DNA from: Brevundimonas viscosa | GTDB taxonomy: Bacteria; Pseudomonadota; Alphaproteobacteria; Caulobacterales; Caulobacteraceae | Direction of reading: 5' to 3' | Assembly (NCBI RefSeq): GCF_900116065.1 | Contig: NZ_FOZV01000001.1 | Location: forward strand, 124,001 to 188,000 | DNA length: 64,000 bases | Notes under the pieces: generated by a model | Told to the model about the DNA's origin: nothing | The model's input: the letters and a program-made list of their open reading frames with translations, nothing else | Database searches by the model: none | Translations under genes and position numbers: made by a program | Part shown: piece after piece, positions 54,140 to 63,314 of the stretch | How positions within the stretch are numbered: position 1 is the stretch's first letter | How the letters are laid out: every line of letters begins with the position of its first letter

Positions 54140-54168
54140 GCTATAGCGGAAAGCCCCGACCGGTTCAA
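54140..54168 (-). promoter_or_regulatory. Sigma-70-type promoter of rpsT
   Basis: On the minus strand: -35 TTGAAC (54168-54163), exact 17-bp spacer, -10 TATAGC (54145-54140), about 70 bases before the rpsT start codon. One of the clearest promoters in the window. Confidence 0.78.
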
Positions 54169-54236
54169 GGCGAGTCTGGCGGCGGCGCGGAACGATCGCC
54201 GTGGCCCGGGGTTGGCTTCTACCGAAAGGAGCCGAC

Positions 54237-54806
54237 ATGTCCGAACAACCCCTGTCGACCGACGCCGACGTCGCCTCGCCCGCCTTCCTCGACCAGGATC
54301 GGGTGGAGGGTGAGTTCGACGCCGCCAGCATCCGCGCCGCCATGATCAACCGGCCGCGGCGCGAGCTGTACGACTTCTGGCGCGACGTCCGGAACCTGCC
54401 GCTGTTCATGGAGAACGTGAAGTCGGTGGAGCTGCTGGAGGACGACCGCTCCAGCTGGCTGGTGGCCGGCCCGGCGGGCAGCGAGATCGAGCTGGTCAGC
54501 GAGATCACCGAGGACCGGCCCGGCGAGTACATCGCCTGGCGATCGCTGGAGGAGAGCGACATCGATCACGAGGGCTGGATCGAGTTCCGCGACAATCCCT
54601 TCGGGCGCGGCACCGAGGTGCGCGTGTTCATCAGCTACGACCCGCCCGCCGGCGCGCTCGGCAAGGTGGTCGCCAAGGTCATGCAGCGCGAACCGCGGGT
54701 GCAGGCCCGCCGCGAGCTGCGCCGCTTCAAGCAGCTGATGGAGACCGGCGAGGTCTCGACCTCCCGCGCCCCCGACGCGGCGCCGCGCGCCGACCGCCAC
54801 CCCTGA
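54237..54806 (+). CDS. SRPBCC/cyclase-dehydrase family protein
   Basis: A 189-residue START-like protein: the domain ([80 protein letters not shown]) is the polyketide-cyclase/dehydrase type, and the C-terminal helix ends [12 protein letters not shown]. Residues 1-35 are an acidic leader. Likely ligand-binding. It heads a strand-wise series with an alcohol dehydrogenase, two small proteins and a GH65-like hydrolase; SRPBCC plus this dehydrogenase recurs in stress-related clusters. Confidence 0.88.
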   Translation: MSEQPLSTDADVASPAFLDQDRVEGEFDAASIRAAMINRPRRELYDFWRDVRNLPLFMENVKSVELLEDDRSSWLVAGPAGSEIELVSEITEDRPGEYIAWRSLEESDIDHEGWIEFRDNPFGRGTEVRVFISYDPPAGALGKVVAKVMQREPRVQARRELRRFKQLMETGEVSTSRAPDAAPRADRHP

Positions 54807-54834
54807 GCCCCCTCCCCGAACGAAAGAGCCCCTC

Positions 54835-56007
54835 ATGCGCGCCCTCGCCTGGCACGGAAAACACAACATCCAGGTCGACACCGTCCCGGATCCGCAGATC
54901 ATCAATCCCCGCGACGCCATCATCAGGATCACCGCCACCGCCATCTGCGGCTCGGACCTGCACCTCTACGACAGCGTCATCCCCGGCATGTCGAACGGCG
55001 ACGTCCTCGGCCACGAGTTCATGGGCGTGGTCGAGGAGGTGGGCCCGCGCTCGACCCTGAAGCGCGGCCAGAAGGTGGTGGTCCCCTTCACCATCTCCTG
55101 CGGCTCGTGCTTCTTCTGCGGCAAGCAGCAGTACTCGGCTTGCGACAATTCGAATCCCGCCGACAAGTCGGACGCCTCCGAGATCGCCTACGGCTATCCG
55201 ATGGCTGGCATCTACGGCTATTCGCACCTGACCGGGGGCTATGCCGGAGGCCAGGCCGAGTACGCCCGCGTCCCCTATTCCGACGTCGGCCCGATCGTCA
55301 TCCCGGACGGCATCGAGGACGAGAAGGTGCTGTTCCTGTCGGACATCTTCCCGACAGGCTGGATGGCGGCGGAGAACGCCGGGATCGAGCCGGGCGACAC
55401 GGTGGCGATCTGGGGCTGCGGGCCGGTCGGCCTGTTCGCCATCAAGAGCGCCCTGCTGATGGGCGCGGGACGGGTCATCGCCATCGACCACCATCCTCGC
55501 CGTCTGGAGCTGGCGAAGAAGAACGGCGCCGAGGTGCTGAACTATCATGAGGTCAAGGTGCGCGAGGCCCTGACCGAGATGACCGCCGGCATCGGTCCGG
55601 ACGCCTGCATCGATGCGGTCGGCATGGAGGCGCACGGCTTCGCGCCCGACAACATCATCGACGCGGTCAAGCAGGAGACGAAGCTGGGCACCGACCGCCA
55701 GCACGTGCTGCGCGAGACCATCATGGCCTGCCGCAAGGGCGGGCGGGTGTCGGTGCCGGGGGTCTACGGCGGCATCGGCGACAAGCTGCCGATCGGCGCC
55801 TTCATGCAGAAGGGGCTGACCCTCAAGACCGGCCAGACGCACGTGCAGAAATATCTGCCGCAGCTGCTGCAGATGATCCTCGAGGGCAAGGTCGACACCA
55901 CCGACCTGATCAGCCACCGGCTGCCGCTGGAGCAGGGCCCCGAGGCCTACCGCAACTTCCACTCCAGCCAGAACGAATGGACCAAGGTGGTCCTGAAACC
56001 GCACTGA
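54835..56007 (+). CDS. Zinc-dependent alcohol/formaldehyde dehydrogenase (FdhA-like)
   Basis: A 390-residue medium-chain dehydrogenase. Catalytic zinc: [12 protein letters not shown] (Cys) and [12 protein letters not shown] (His, Glu). Structural zinc: [15 protein letters not shown]. The NAD fold is [20 protein letters not shown] followed by [17 protein letters not shown]. The length and insert ([12 protein letters not shown]-like [19 protein letters not shown]) match the glutathione-independent formaldehyde dehydrogenase group. Substrate could be formaldehyde or other small alcohols/aldehydes. Ribosome site GAAAGAG. Confidence 0.92.
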   Translation: MRALAWHGKHNIQVDTVPDPQIINPRDAIIRITATAICGSDLHLYDSVIPGMSNGDVLGHEFMGVVEEVGPRSTLKRGQKVVVPFTISCGSCFFCGKQQYSACDNSNPADKSDASEIAYGYPMAGIYGYSHLTGGYAGGQAEYARVPYSDVGPIVIPDGIEDEKVLFLSDIFPTGWMAAENAGIEPGDTVAIWGCGPVGLFAIKSALLMGAGRVIAIDHHPRRLELAKKNGAEVLNYHEVKVREALTEMTAGIGPDACIDAVGMEAHGFAPDNIIDAVKQETKLGTDRQHVLRETIMACRKGGRVSVPGVYGGIGDKLPIGAFMQKGLTLKTGQTHVQKYLPQLLQMILEGKVDTTDLISHRLPLEQGPEAYRNFHSSQNEWTKVVLKPH

Positions 56008-56045
56008 CGGCGCGGCCGTTCTCCCTACAGCGAAAGGACCCTGCC

Positions 56046-56246
56046 ATGACCGACAAGCCGCAGACCGACATCAGCCAGAACGACCGCCCGCCGGACCCGA
56101 CCGACGCCGCCACCGGCGGTTCGGCCGGCCACCGGCGACCGGACCAGGGCGGAGCCCCTCCCGGCAAGGCCGAGCCGCAGCCCGCCACCGGCGGCGAGGG
56201 CGCGGCCGGCGCCGGCGGGCCCGGCGGCTTCGGGACGGGAGACTGA
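56046..56246 (+). CDS. Small disordered Gly/Pro-rich protein
   Basis: A 66-residue hydrophilic protein beginning MTDKPQTDISQNDRPPDPTD and ending PGGFGTGD, with AAAGGA ribosome site. Composition (Gly, Pro, Ala, Asp, Gln) predicts full disorder, like many small stress-induced proteins. Upstream in-frame codons come from the dehydrogenase end and are rejected. Function unknown. Confidence 0.6.
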   Translation: MTDKPQTDISQNDRPPDPTDAATGGSAGHRRPDQGGAPPGKAEPQPATGGEGAAGAGGPGGFGTGD

Positions 56247-56248
56247 GC

Positions 56249-56467
56249 ATGCGCATCTATCGCGTGACCGTGGGCCGCGAGGGCGGCGAAAGCCGCGTCC
56301 TCAAGGTGCCTTCCAAGACCGACGTGCAGGCCGCCGACGCGGCCGCGCCGCTGATGGCCGAGGGCGAGAGCGTCCTCGCCATCCACGAGACCGACGACGC
56401 CTATCAGGAGGTCAGCGAAGGCGCCCGCCCGCCGGGGACGCAGACGCATCCGGACCGGATCGTCTGA
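56249..56467 (+). CDS. Small protein, unknown function
   Basis: A 72-residue soluble protein. It starts two bases after the previous stop (MRIYRVTVGREGGESRVLKV) with GGGAG upstream. A beta-hairpin-like start is followed by a helix (DVQAADAAAPLMAEGESVLA) and a disordered tail. No family recognised. Tight packing with its neighbours argues it is real. Confidence 0.65.
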   Translation: MRIYRVTVGREGGESRVLKVPSKTDVQAADAAAPLMAEGESVLAIHETDDAYQEVSEGARPPGTQTHPDRIV

Positions 56468-56529
56468 GCCGGCGCCCCGGGGGCGGCCGGGCCTGCAACG
56501 CGGGTTGATCGCCCGCGTTGTCTGAGCCG

Positions 56530-58611
56530 ATGGACCCGCACCTTCCGATCAGTCCGCCGCCGGCGCGCGGCCCCCGCGGGGCTGACCTGCCGGCCTATGT
56601 CTCCAACGGCCTGGTCGGCCTGCGCGTGCGCGAGAACCCGTGGCAGGCGGGGATGTGCATCGTCTCCGGCTTCGCCGGCGAGCATCACGAGACGCGCGTC
56701 GAGGCTGCGGCGGCCGGGCCCTACCCTCTCGGCGGCGACATCGCCCTCGACGGCCTGTGGGCGTCCGACCAGCCGCAGGCGGTGGAGCCGCTGGAGCAGG
56801 CCTACGATTTCGCCACCGGCGAGCTGACCAGCCGGCTCGCCGTGCGCATCAGGGAAAGGCGGGCCGAGGTGGAGATCGTCACCTTCGCCAGCCGCACCCA
56901 CCCGACCGTCGTCTGCCAGCAGGTGACGGTGGAGGTGGACGCCGCCTGCGACCTGATGGTGCGGTCGCGGCTCGACGTCGACGGCCTGCGCGGACGGATG
57001 CTGGAGCGGCGGCTGGATACGCCCGGGGAGACGGAGCCGGTCTGCGACGGCTCGATCCTGTGGGAGTCCGAGGGCGCGCTGGGCCGGCTGGGCCTGGCGA
57101 TGACGACCTCCGTGGGCCACGAGGCGAAGCGGACGCAGGAGCCGTGGGACCAGCTGGGGCCGCTGTCGACCACGTGGACGCAGCGGGCGGCCAAGGGTCG
57201 TCCGTTGCGCTTTCATGTCCTGACCAGCCTGGTCCCGGACGTCATGCACCATCAGCCGCACCGCCAGGCCGTCCGCATGGTCGCCATGGCCGGAGAGCTG
57301 GGCCTTGACGAGCTGAGGCGCCGGAACCGCGCGGTCTGGCGCGACCTCTGGCGGGGTCGCATCCGCCTGGTGGGCGCCGAGCCGAAATGGCAGGCCATGG
57401 CCGACGCCGCCTTCTTCTATCTGAACAGCTCGGTGCACAGTTCGTCGCCGTCCTCGACGTCCATCTACGGTCTCGCGACCTGGCGGGACCACCACTACTA
57501 TTTCGGACATGTGATGTGGGACGTGGACGCGTTCGCGATTCCGCCTCTCGCGTTGATGCAGCCGGACGCCGCGCGGGCGATGCTGGAGTACCGATTCCGC
57601 GGCCTGCCCGCCGCGCGCCGAAACGCCCAGCTGCTCGGGCGGCTGGGCGTCCAGTTCCCGTGGGAGGCGGGGCCGCTGGCCGGCGAGGAGGCGGCGCCCG
57701 GCGGCGCGAGCGCGGCGGCGCGCGAGGACCACATCAATCTTCACGTCGCCCGCGCCTTCGCCTGGTATGCCGACGTGACCGGCGACGTCCGCTTCCTCCG
57801 GGAGCGGGCCTGGCCCGTCGTGTCGGGCGTGGCCGACTGGTTCGTCGACCGGGTCGACCGCGGACGGGCGGGTTACGACCTTCGCGGGGGCGGCGGGCCG
57901 GCTGAGCGCAAGGACACTGACGACAACGACGCCATGACCCTGATGGCGGCGCGGATCCTGCTTGAACGGGCCGCGCGACTGGCGGAGGCCATGGACCTGC
58001 CCCCTCCGGACAGCTGGCGCACCGTAGCGAAAGGGCTGCATCTGCCGATGCGGGCGGACGGCGTGATCGCCTCGCACGACGGTTACCGGTCGTCGGAAGA
58101 GAAGGGGGCGACGCCCTCGCCGCTGATGGGGTTCTTCCCGTTCTGGGCCGACGTCGACGAGGACACCAGGCGCCGGACCCTGGCCTTCTACCTCGGGCTA
58201 TGGAGAGACTACGTCGGATCCCCCATGCTTCCGGCGTTGTACGGCGCCTGGGCCGCCTGGGCCGGGGATCGCGACCTGTCGCTGAAGCTGCTCGACGAGG
58301 GCTATGGCCTCTACCAGTACGGCCGCTTCCAGCAGACGCTCGAGTACCGCCTCGATCTCCCGTCGGAAGGCGTCGCCACGGGGCCGTTCTTCGCCAACAT
58401 GGGCGGCTTCGTCACCGGCCTGCTGTTCGGCCTTCCCGGGCTGAAGGTGACCGACGCCGACCCGGAGCAGTGGCCGTCGCGGCCGGTGGTGCTGCCGGCC
58501 GGCTGGGAGGCCATCGAGTGCGACCGCCTGTGGGTGCGCGGCCGCCCCTGCCGCCTGCGGGCGCGGCAGGGCGCGGAACGGGCGGAGCTGATGTTCGCTA
58601 CCGCCCCCTGA
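56530..58611 (+). CDS. Glycoside hydrolase family 65-like protein
   Basis: A 693-residue (alpha/alpha)6-barrel enzyme of the GH65 / ATHL1-like clan. The N-terminal beta-sandwich (about 1-240) is followed by a helical linker (LRRRNRAVWRDLWRGRIRLV) and the barrel: GLATWRDHHYYFGHVMWDVD (substrate loop), LPAARRNAQLLGRLGVQFPW, REDHINLHVARAFAWYADVT with the likely general acid, and LPSEGVATGPFFANMGGFVT. Known members cleave or phosphorolyse alpha-glucosides such as trehalose, kojibiose or glucosylated acceptors. The reaction here is uncertain. It overlaps the convergent enoyl-CoA hydratase gene by 14 bases. Confidence 0.82.
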   Translation: MDPHLPISPPPARGPRGADLPAYVSNGLVGLRVRENPWQAGMCIVSGFAGEHHETRVEAAAAGPYPLGGDIALDGLWASDQPQAVEPLEQAYDFATGELTSRLAVRIRERRAEVEIVTFASRTHPTVVCQQVTVEVDAACDLMVRSRLDVDGLRGRMLERRLDTPGETEPVCDGSILWESEGALGRLGLAMTTSVGHEAKRTQEPWDQLGPLSTTWTQRAAKGRPLRFHVLTSLVPDVMHHQPHRQAVRMVAMAGELGLDELRRRNRAVWRDLWRGRIRLVGAEPKWQAMADAAFFYLNSSVHSSSPSSTSIYGLATWRDHHYYFGHVMWDVDAFAIPPLALMQPDAARAMLEYRFRGLPAARRNAQLLGRLGVQFPWEAGPLAGEEAAPGGASAAAREDHINLHVARAFAWYADVTGDVRFLRERAWPVVSGVADWFVDRVDRGRAGYDLRGGGGPAERKDTDDNDAMTLMAARILLERAARLAEAMDLPPPDSWRTVAKGLHLPMRADGVIASHDGYRSSEEKGATPSPLMGFFPFWADVDEDTRRRTLAFYLGLWRDYVGSPMLPALYGAWAAWAGDRDLSLKLLDEGYGLYQYGRFQQTLEYRLDLPSEGVATGPFFANMGGFVTGLLFGLPGLKVTDADPEQWPSRPVVLPAGWEAIECDRLWVRGRPCRLRARQGAERAELMFATAP

Positions 58612-59386
58612 ACGCCGGCTTCCGCTTCTCCACGAAGGCGCTCATGCCTTCCTTCTGGTCCTCGAAGGCGAAGAGGCTGTGGAACAGGCGGCGTTCGAAC
58701 TGGACGCCCTGGGTCAGGGTGGTCTCCAGCGCGGCGTTGACCATCTCCTTGTTGGCCATGACCGCCAGCGGGCTCTGGGCGGCGATCCTCGCGGCGATGG
58801 CGCGGGCCTCGTCGAGCAGGATCTCGTGGGGGAAGACGCGGGAGACCAGGCCGGCGCGTTCGGCCTCGGCGGCGTCCATCATGCGGGCGGTCAGCATCAT
58901 GTCCATGGCCTTGGACTTGCCGACGAGGCGGGTCAGGCGCTGCGAGCCGCCGATGCCGGGGGCGACGCCGAGGTTGATCTCGGGCTGGCCGAACTTCGCC
59001 TTCTCCGACGCGACGATGAAGTCGCACAGCATGGCCAGTTCGCAGCCGCCGCCGAGGGCGAAGCCGTTGACCGCGGCGATGATCGGCTTGCGGAAGCGGG
59101 TGATGCGGTCGTGGCCGAGCGAGAAGAAGTTGGCCTTGTACATGTCGGCGTAGGACTGGTCGGCCATCTCCTTGATGTCGGCGCCGGCGGCGAAGGCCTT
59201 GTCGCCCGAGCCGGTCAGGACCAGGCAGCGCACGCTGTCGTCGTGCTCGACCGCGTCGAGGAAGTCGGCGAGGTCCTGGAAGAGAGCGGTGTTGAGCGCG
59301 TTCAGCGCCTCGGGCCGGTTCAGGGTGACGACCGCATAGCCGTCGGCGTGGCGTTCGATCAGCAGGTTCGCATAGGTGTCGGCCAT
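58598..59386 (-). CDS. Enoyl-CoA hydratase
   Basis: Crotonase that hydrates trans-2-enoyl-CoA in beta-oxidation. 262 residues from MADTYANLLIERHADGYAVV. The oxyanion/CoA motif is KAFAAGADIKEMAD, the catalytic glutamates are in NGFALGGGCELAMLCD and FGQPEINLGVAPGIGGSQRL, and the C-terminus FVEKRKPAFRGR is typical (FxxKRxPxFxGR). It sits beside mutM, as in Caulobacter. The long upstream frame is a shadow of neighbours. Confidence 0.95.
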   Translation of the reverse strand: MADTYANLLIERHADGYAVVTLNRPEALNALNTALFQDLADFLDAVEHDDSVRCLVLTGSGDKAFAAGADIKEMADQSYADMYKANFFSLGHDRITRFRKPIIAAVNGFALGGGCELAMLCDFIVASEKAKFGQPEINLGVAPGIGGSQRLTRLVGKSKAMDMMLTARMMDAAEAERAGLVSRVFPHEILLDEARAIAARIAAQSPLAVMANKEMVNAALETTLTQGVQFERRLFHSLFAFEDQKEGMSAFVEKRKPAFRGR

Positions 59387-59427
59387 GGGGCGGGTCTCCT
59401 CGTCAGGCGGCCTGCATAGCGAGCCGG

Positions 59428-59967
59428 TCAGCGGGACGGAAGGCCGACCATATCCGCCAGCCTGAGCACCGTGTTCCAGTTGCGGCCGGTGCCGACGCCG
59501 ATCAGGCGCGGCTGGGCCTTCTCCGCCAGCTTCGAACGGCCGATCCCCTCGGGATGCCAGAAGAACAGGGCGCCGTCGGCCGGTTCGACGCGCTCGCCGG
59601 GGCCGGAGAAGGCGCGCAGGGCATCGAGGACGCCGGGCCGGATCCCGTCCTTCATGAGCATGACCAGCAGCTTGGAGGGCGCGGCCTTCGCCTCGTCCGG
59701 GAAGGGGTTGGCGGCGATCAGGCCCGCCCACTGCTCCGGCGTGCGGACGACGGCGGCGAGGGTCAGGCCGAAGCGTCTCTCCATGGCGGCCTCGACCTCC
59801 GCCTCCAGGGACCGGGGATCGCGGTCGCTGTCGACGACGAGGTTGCCGCTGGCCAGCAGGGTGCGCGGGTTCGCCAGCCCCATCTCCACGGCCATGGCGC
59901 GCTGCTCCGCGACCGGGGCGCGGACGCCGCCGGTGTTCATGCCGCGGAAGAGGATGATGCGGTGCAT
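59428..59967 (-). CDS. DUF1697 family protein
   Basis: A 179-residue protein with the DUF1697 layout: MHRIILFRGMNTGGVRAPVA, then MGLANPRTLLASGNLVVDSD, DVRTPEQW-like VVRTPEQWAGLIAANPFPDE and IGRSKLAEKAQPRLIGVGTG followed by RNWNTVLRLADM. Cytoplasmic, function unknown. The start MHRIILFRG is at 59967; longer frames run into heptad element E. Follows mutM on the same strand. Confidence 0.92.
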   Translation of the reverse strand: MHRIILFRGMNTGGVRAPVAEQRAMAVEMGLANPRTLLASGNLVVDSDRDPRSLEAEVEAAMERRFGLTLAAVVRTPEQWAGLIAANPFPDEAKAAPSKLLVMLMKDGIRPGVLDALRAFSGPGERVEPADGALFFWHPEGIGRSKLAEKAQPRLIGVGTGRNWNTVLRLADMVGLPSR

Positions 59968-59973
59968 GGGAGT

Positions 59974-60052
59974 GGCTGGTGGCTGGTGGCTGGTGGCCAT
60001 CAGACGGCATGTCGGCGGCGGCGCCAATCACCAATCACCCGTCACCCGTCAC
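59974..60052. repeat. Heptad-arm inverted element, locus E (GGTG type)
   Basis: Left arm: GGCTGGT three times plus GGCCATC (59974-60001). Right arm: CAATCAC, CAATCAC, CCGTCAC, CCGTCAC (60025-60052). Reading the right arm on the minus strand gives GGTGACG, GGTGACG, GGTGATT, GGTGATT in the same register as the left GGTGGCT units. It fills the space between mutM and the DUF1697 gene; the right arm holds the mutM TGA stop (60051-60049). Confidence 0.85.
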
Positions 60053-60912
60053 CGCTTCTGGCATGACGGGCACCAGAAGGTGGAGCGGCCAGCCTGCACC
60101 GTGCGTCTGACCACGCCGGAGCAGCCGTCGCCGGCGCAGGGCTTGCCCTCGCGGCCGTAGACGTCGAAGCGGTGCTGGAAATAGCCCTGTCCGCCCTCGG
60201 CGTTGGCGAAGTCCCGCAGGGTCGAGCCGCCGGCGGCGATGGCGTCGTTCAGCACGTTGCGGACCTCGGCGGCGAGGGTCTCGAGCCGCGGCCGGGAGAC
60301 CTTGCCCGCGGCCGTGAGCGGCGAGACGCGGGCGCGGAACAGGGCCTCGCAGACGTAGATGTTGCCCAGGCCGGCGACGATGCGCTGGTCCAGCAGGCTG
60401 ACCTTGACGTTCTGCTTCTTGCCGCGGAACGCCTCGGCCAGATGAGCCCCGGAGAAGGCGTTGCCCAGCGGCTCGGGGCCAAGGCCGGCGAACCACGGGT
60501 GGGTCTCGACGGCCTCGGTCGGGATCAGGCCCATGAAGCCGAAGCGGCGGGCGTCGGCGAACCCCACCCGCGTCGCGCGGCCGTCGCGGACGGCGCACAG
60601 GCTGAGGTGTTCGTGCTTTCCCGTTGCGGGCGCCGTCTCCTCGAACTCCCCGATCTGGTCGCCGTCCAGCGTGAAACGCCCGGTCATGCCGAGGTGGGTC
60701 ACCCAGGTCTCGCCGGTCGACAGGGGCATGAGCAGGTATTTGGCGCGGCGCTCGAGGCGCTCGACCGTCGCCCCTTCCAGCCGCTCGCGGAAGCGCTCGG
60801 GGAAGGGAAAGCGGAGGTCCGGCCGGTTCTGCCGCACCCGGGTCAGGCGTGCGCCCTCCAGCACCGGCTCCAGGCCGCGGCGGACGGTTTCGACTTCGGG
60901 CAGTTCAGGCAT
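60049..60912 (-). CDS. mutM: Formamidopyrimidine-DNA glycosylase
   Basis: Base-excision repair enzyme (Fpg) that removes 8-oxoguanine and cuts the backbone. 287 residues from MPELPEVETVRRGLEPVLEG, with catalytic Pro2 and Glu3, the VTHLGMTGRF loop, the KVSLLDQRIVAGLGNIYVCE helix-two-turn-helix and the C-terminal zinc finger built from CAGDGC and CPSCQ. Upstream in-frame residues (from 60984) come from repeat sequence and are rejected. Stop lies in heptad element E. Confidence 0.96.
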   Translation of the reverse strand: MPELPEVETVRRGLEPVLEGARLTRVRQNRPDLRFPFPERFRERLEGATVERLERRAKYLLMPLSTGETWVTHLGMTGRFTLDGDQIGEFEETAPATGKHEHLSLCAVRDGRATRVGFADARRFGFMGLIPTEAVETHPWFAGLGPEPLGNAFSGAHLAEAFRGKKQNVKVSLLDQRIVAGLGNIYVCEALFRARVSPLTAAGKVSRPRLETLAAEVRNVLNDAIAAGGSTLRDFANAEGGQGYFQHRFDVYGREGKPCAGDGCSGVVRRTVQAGRSTFWCPSCQKR

Positions 60913-60923
60913 GAGAGGCGCTG

Positions 60924-61021
60924 GATTCCAGGTTGCAGGGATCAGGGGCTCGGGGCGTCCGGAACTGGCGGGGGTGGAAACCAACTACCCTGAAACCTCG
61001 GCCCTGGAACCCAGAACCTGC
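60924..61021. repeat. Heptad-arm inverted element, locus F (CAGG type)
   Basis: Left arm heptads CCAGGTT, GCAGGGA, TCAGGGG, CTCGGGG (60928-60955). Right arm heptads ACCCTGA, AACCTCG, GCCCTGG, AACCCAG, AACCTGC (60987-61021), which read as GCAGGTT, CTGGGTT, CCAGGGC, CGAGGTT, TCAGGGT on the other strand. It lies between the divergent mutM and OPT starts, so unlike the other five it is not at a gene 3' end. Confidence 0.75.
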
Positions 61022-61076
61022 TTGGCGGCTTCGCCGTTTCGCGCTTTCCTCCGCGCCGACACCGGGAGAGGGACCC

Positions 61077-63134
61077 ATGAGCGACACACCCGCGACGCCC
61101 GCCGGCGGCAAGCGCATCGAGCTGACCCTGCGCGCCCTGGCGCTGGGCTGCCTGCTGGCGGTGATCTTCACCGCCGCCAACACCTACCTGGGCCTGCTGG
61201 TCGGCCTGACCTTCGCCTCGGCCATCCCCGCGGCGGTGATCTCCATGGCCGTGCTGCGGGCGTTCCGCGACTCCACCATCTGGGAGAACATGACGGTGCA
61301 GACGGTCGCCTCGGTGGGCGGCTCGATGAGCGCCATCATCTTCGTCCTGCCCGGGCTGGTGATGATCGGCTGGTGGACGGGCTTCCCCTTCTGGGAGTCG
61401 GTGCTGATCTGCACCCTCGGCGGCGTGCTGGGGGTGACCTTCTCGATCCCGCTGCGCCGCGCGCTGGTGGTCAACAGCGACCTGCCCTACCCCGAAGGCC
61501 GCGCGGCCGCCGAGGTGCTGAAGGTCGGTTCGCGCGGGGCCGAGCAGTCCGAGAGCGCGGTGCGCGAGAACAAGGCCGGGCTGTGGGTCGTCATCGCCGG
61601 CGCCGTGGTCTCTGCCGCCTACGCCATCGGCGTCGCGGCGCGGCTGTTCGCGGCCGAGGCGGCGCGCTTCGTCAAGCTGCCGGCGGCGCTGGGCGGCGGG
61701 GCGACCGGCATCGGCTTCGGCATGCAGTTCGCCCTGCTCGGGGCCGGCCACCTGATCGGCCTGACCGTCGGCCTGGCGCAGCTGTTCGGCCTGATCCTGG
61801 CCTGGGAGATCGCGGTGCCGATCCTCACCTCGCCCGATACGGTGGCGTGGCTGACCGCCAACGGCATCCCCTCGATCGCCTCGACCCTGCCCGCCGGCGC
61901 GCCGGCGGAGGAGCTGGCCGGGACCGTCTGGGGACAGGAAGTCCGCTTCATGGGCGCGGGGGTGATCGGCGTGGCCGCCATCTGGACGCTGATGAAGCTG
62001 GCGGGGCCGCTGGTCGGCGGGCTGACCTCGGCGCTGGCGGCCCAGTCCCGGCGCAAGGGCGGCGAGACGCTGGCCCGCGTCGAGCAGGACATTCCGATCA
62101 ACCTCGTCGGAGCCATCTCGGTGGCCTGCCTGGTCGGCATCGCCGGCCTGCTGGCCTGGCTGGCGCAGAGCTCGCCGACCCTCGCCGGATCGACCTGGCT
62201 GCTGGTCGGCGGGGGCCTGGTCTATGTGGTGATCATCGGCTTCGCCGTGGCCGCGATCTGCGGCTACATGGCCGGCCTGATCGGCTCGTCGAACAGCCCG
62301 GTGTCGGGCGTCGGCATCCTCGCGGTGGTCATCGCCTCGCTGCTGATGCTGGGCGTGCTGGCGCTGGCCGGCCTGCCCGCCGATCCGTCGATCATCGCCT
62401 TCGCCCTGATCGTCACCGCCGTGGTCTTCGCCGTGGCGGTCATCGCCAACGACAACCTGCAGGACCTGAAGACGGCGCAGCTGGTCGAGGCGACGCCGTG
62501 GCGCCAGCAGACGGCGCTGATCGTCGGCGTCGGCGCGGGGGCGCTGGTCATCCCCCTGATCCTCAACCTGCTCAACCAGGCCTTCGGCTTCGAGGGCGGG
62601 CCGCCGGCCATCGCCGAGAACGCCACCACCCTGGCGGCGCCGCAGGCGACGCTGATCTCGGCGCTGGCGCGCGGCGTGATCGGCGGCGACCTCCGTTGGG
62701 ACCTGATCGGCCTCGGCGGCGCCATCGGGGTGGTGATCATCATCCTCGACGAGGTGCTGACCCGCGCCAGCAAGGGCCGCGTCAAGCTGCCGCCGCTGGC
62801 CGTGGGGATCGGCTTCTACCTGCCGGCGGCGGTGACCACGATGCTGGTGGTCGGCGCCGTGGCCGGCTGGATCTACGAGAAGGGCATCCGCAAGACCCGC
62901 TTCGCCGACGTCGGCCGGCGGATGGGGGTGCTGCTCGCCTCGGGCCTGATCGTCGGCGAGAGCCTGTTCGGCGTGCTCAACGCCGGGATCATCGTGGCCA
63001 CCCAGAACGGCGAATGGGCCGTGGTCCTGCCCGAGGGCGCGGCCTGGCCCGCGATGATGGCCGGACTGGCGGCGTTCATCGCCCTGACGGCAGGCCTGTA
63101 CCTGTGGGTCCGCGGCCGGTCGGCGAAGGTCTAG
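61077..63134 (+). CDS. OPT family oligopeptide transporter
   Basis: A 685-residue polytopic inner-membrane transporter of the OPT/YSL superfamily, about 14-16 helices. Starts MSDTPATPAGGKRIELTLRA with GGGAGAGGG upstream; then LLAVIFTAANTYLGLLVGLT, SNSPVSGVGILAVVIASLLM (the family NxPxSG loop) and DEVLTRASKGRVKLPPLAVG with FYLPAAVTTML and GLIVGESLFGVLNAGI near the end. Bacterial OPTs take up small peptides or metal chelates; substrate unknown. A longer frame to 60933 runs into heptad element F and is rejected. Confidence 0.93.
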   Translation: MSDTPATPAGGKRIELTLRALALGCLLAVIFTAANTYLGLLVGLTFASAIPAAVISMAVLRAFRDSTIWENMTVQTVASVGGSMSAIIFVLPGLVMIGWWTGFPFWESVLICTLGGVLGVTFSIPLRRALVVNSDLPYPEGRAAAEVLKVGSRGAEQSESAVRENKAGLWVVIAGAVVSAAYAIGVAARLFAAEAARFVKLPAALGGGATGIGFGMQFALLGAGHLIGLTVGLAQLFGLILAWEIAVPILTSPDTVAWLTANGIPSIASTLPAGAPAEELAGTVWGQEVRFMGAGVIGVAAIWTLMKLAGPLVGGLTSALAAQSRRKGGETLARVEQDIPINLVGAISVACLVGIAGLLAWLAQSSPTLAGSTWLLVGGGLVYVVIIGFAVAAICGYMAGLIGSSNSPVSGVGILAVVIASLLMLGVLALAGLPADPSIIAFALIVTAVVFAVAVIANDNLQDLKTAQLVEATPWRQQTALIVGVGAGALVIPLILNLLNQAFGFEGGPPAIAENATTLAAPQATLISALARGVIGGDLRWDLIGLGGAIGVVIIILDEVLTRASKGRVKLPPLAVGIGFYLPAAVTTMLVVGAVAGWIYEKGIRKTRFADVGRRMGVLLASGLIVGESLFGVLNAGIIVATQNGEWAVVLPEGAAWPAMMAGLAAFIALTAGLYLWVRGRSAKV

Positions 63135-63179
63135 GGGGCGCCCTCAACCCGCCGCTTTCGGCGGCCATACGTCCCGGCG

Positions 63180-63210
63180 ACGCCAGTGCGTGTTCCCCGC
63201 GCACTGGCGT
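63180..63210 (+). terminator. Terminator after the OPT transporter gene
   Basis: Perfect 11-bp stem ACGCCAGTGCG/CGCACTGGCGT (63180-63190 and 63200-63210) with a 9-nt loop, followed by TTCGCC. It lies 46 bases past the OPT stop and before typA. Confidence 0.72.
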
Positions 63211-63314
63211 TTCGCCGTTCGCGCCTGTAAGAGGCGCGCCTTTCCCGCAATCACGCCCCTACCTGCAGCGGCGCGGACCATTCCGCGACCGAACACAGTC
63301 CGCCCGAGTCCGAA

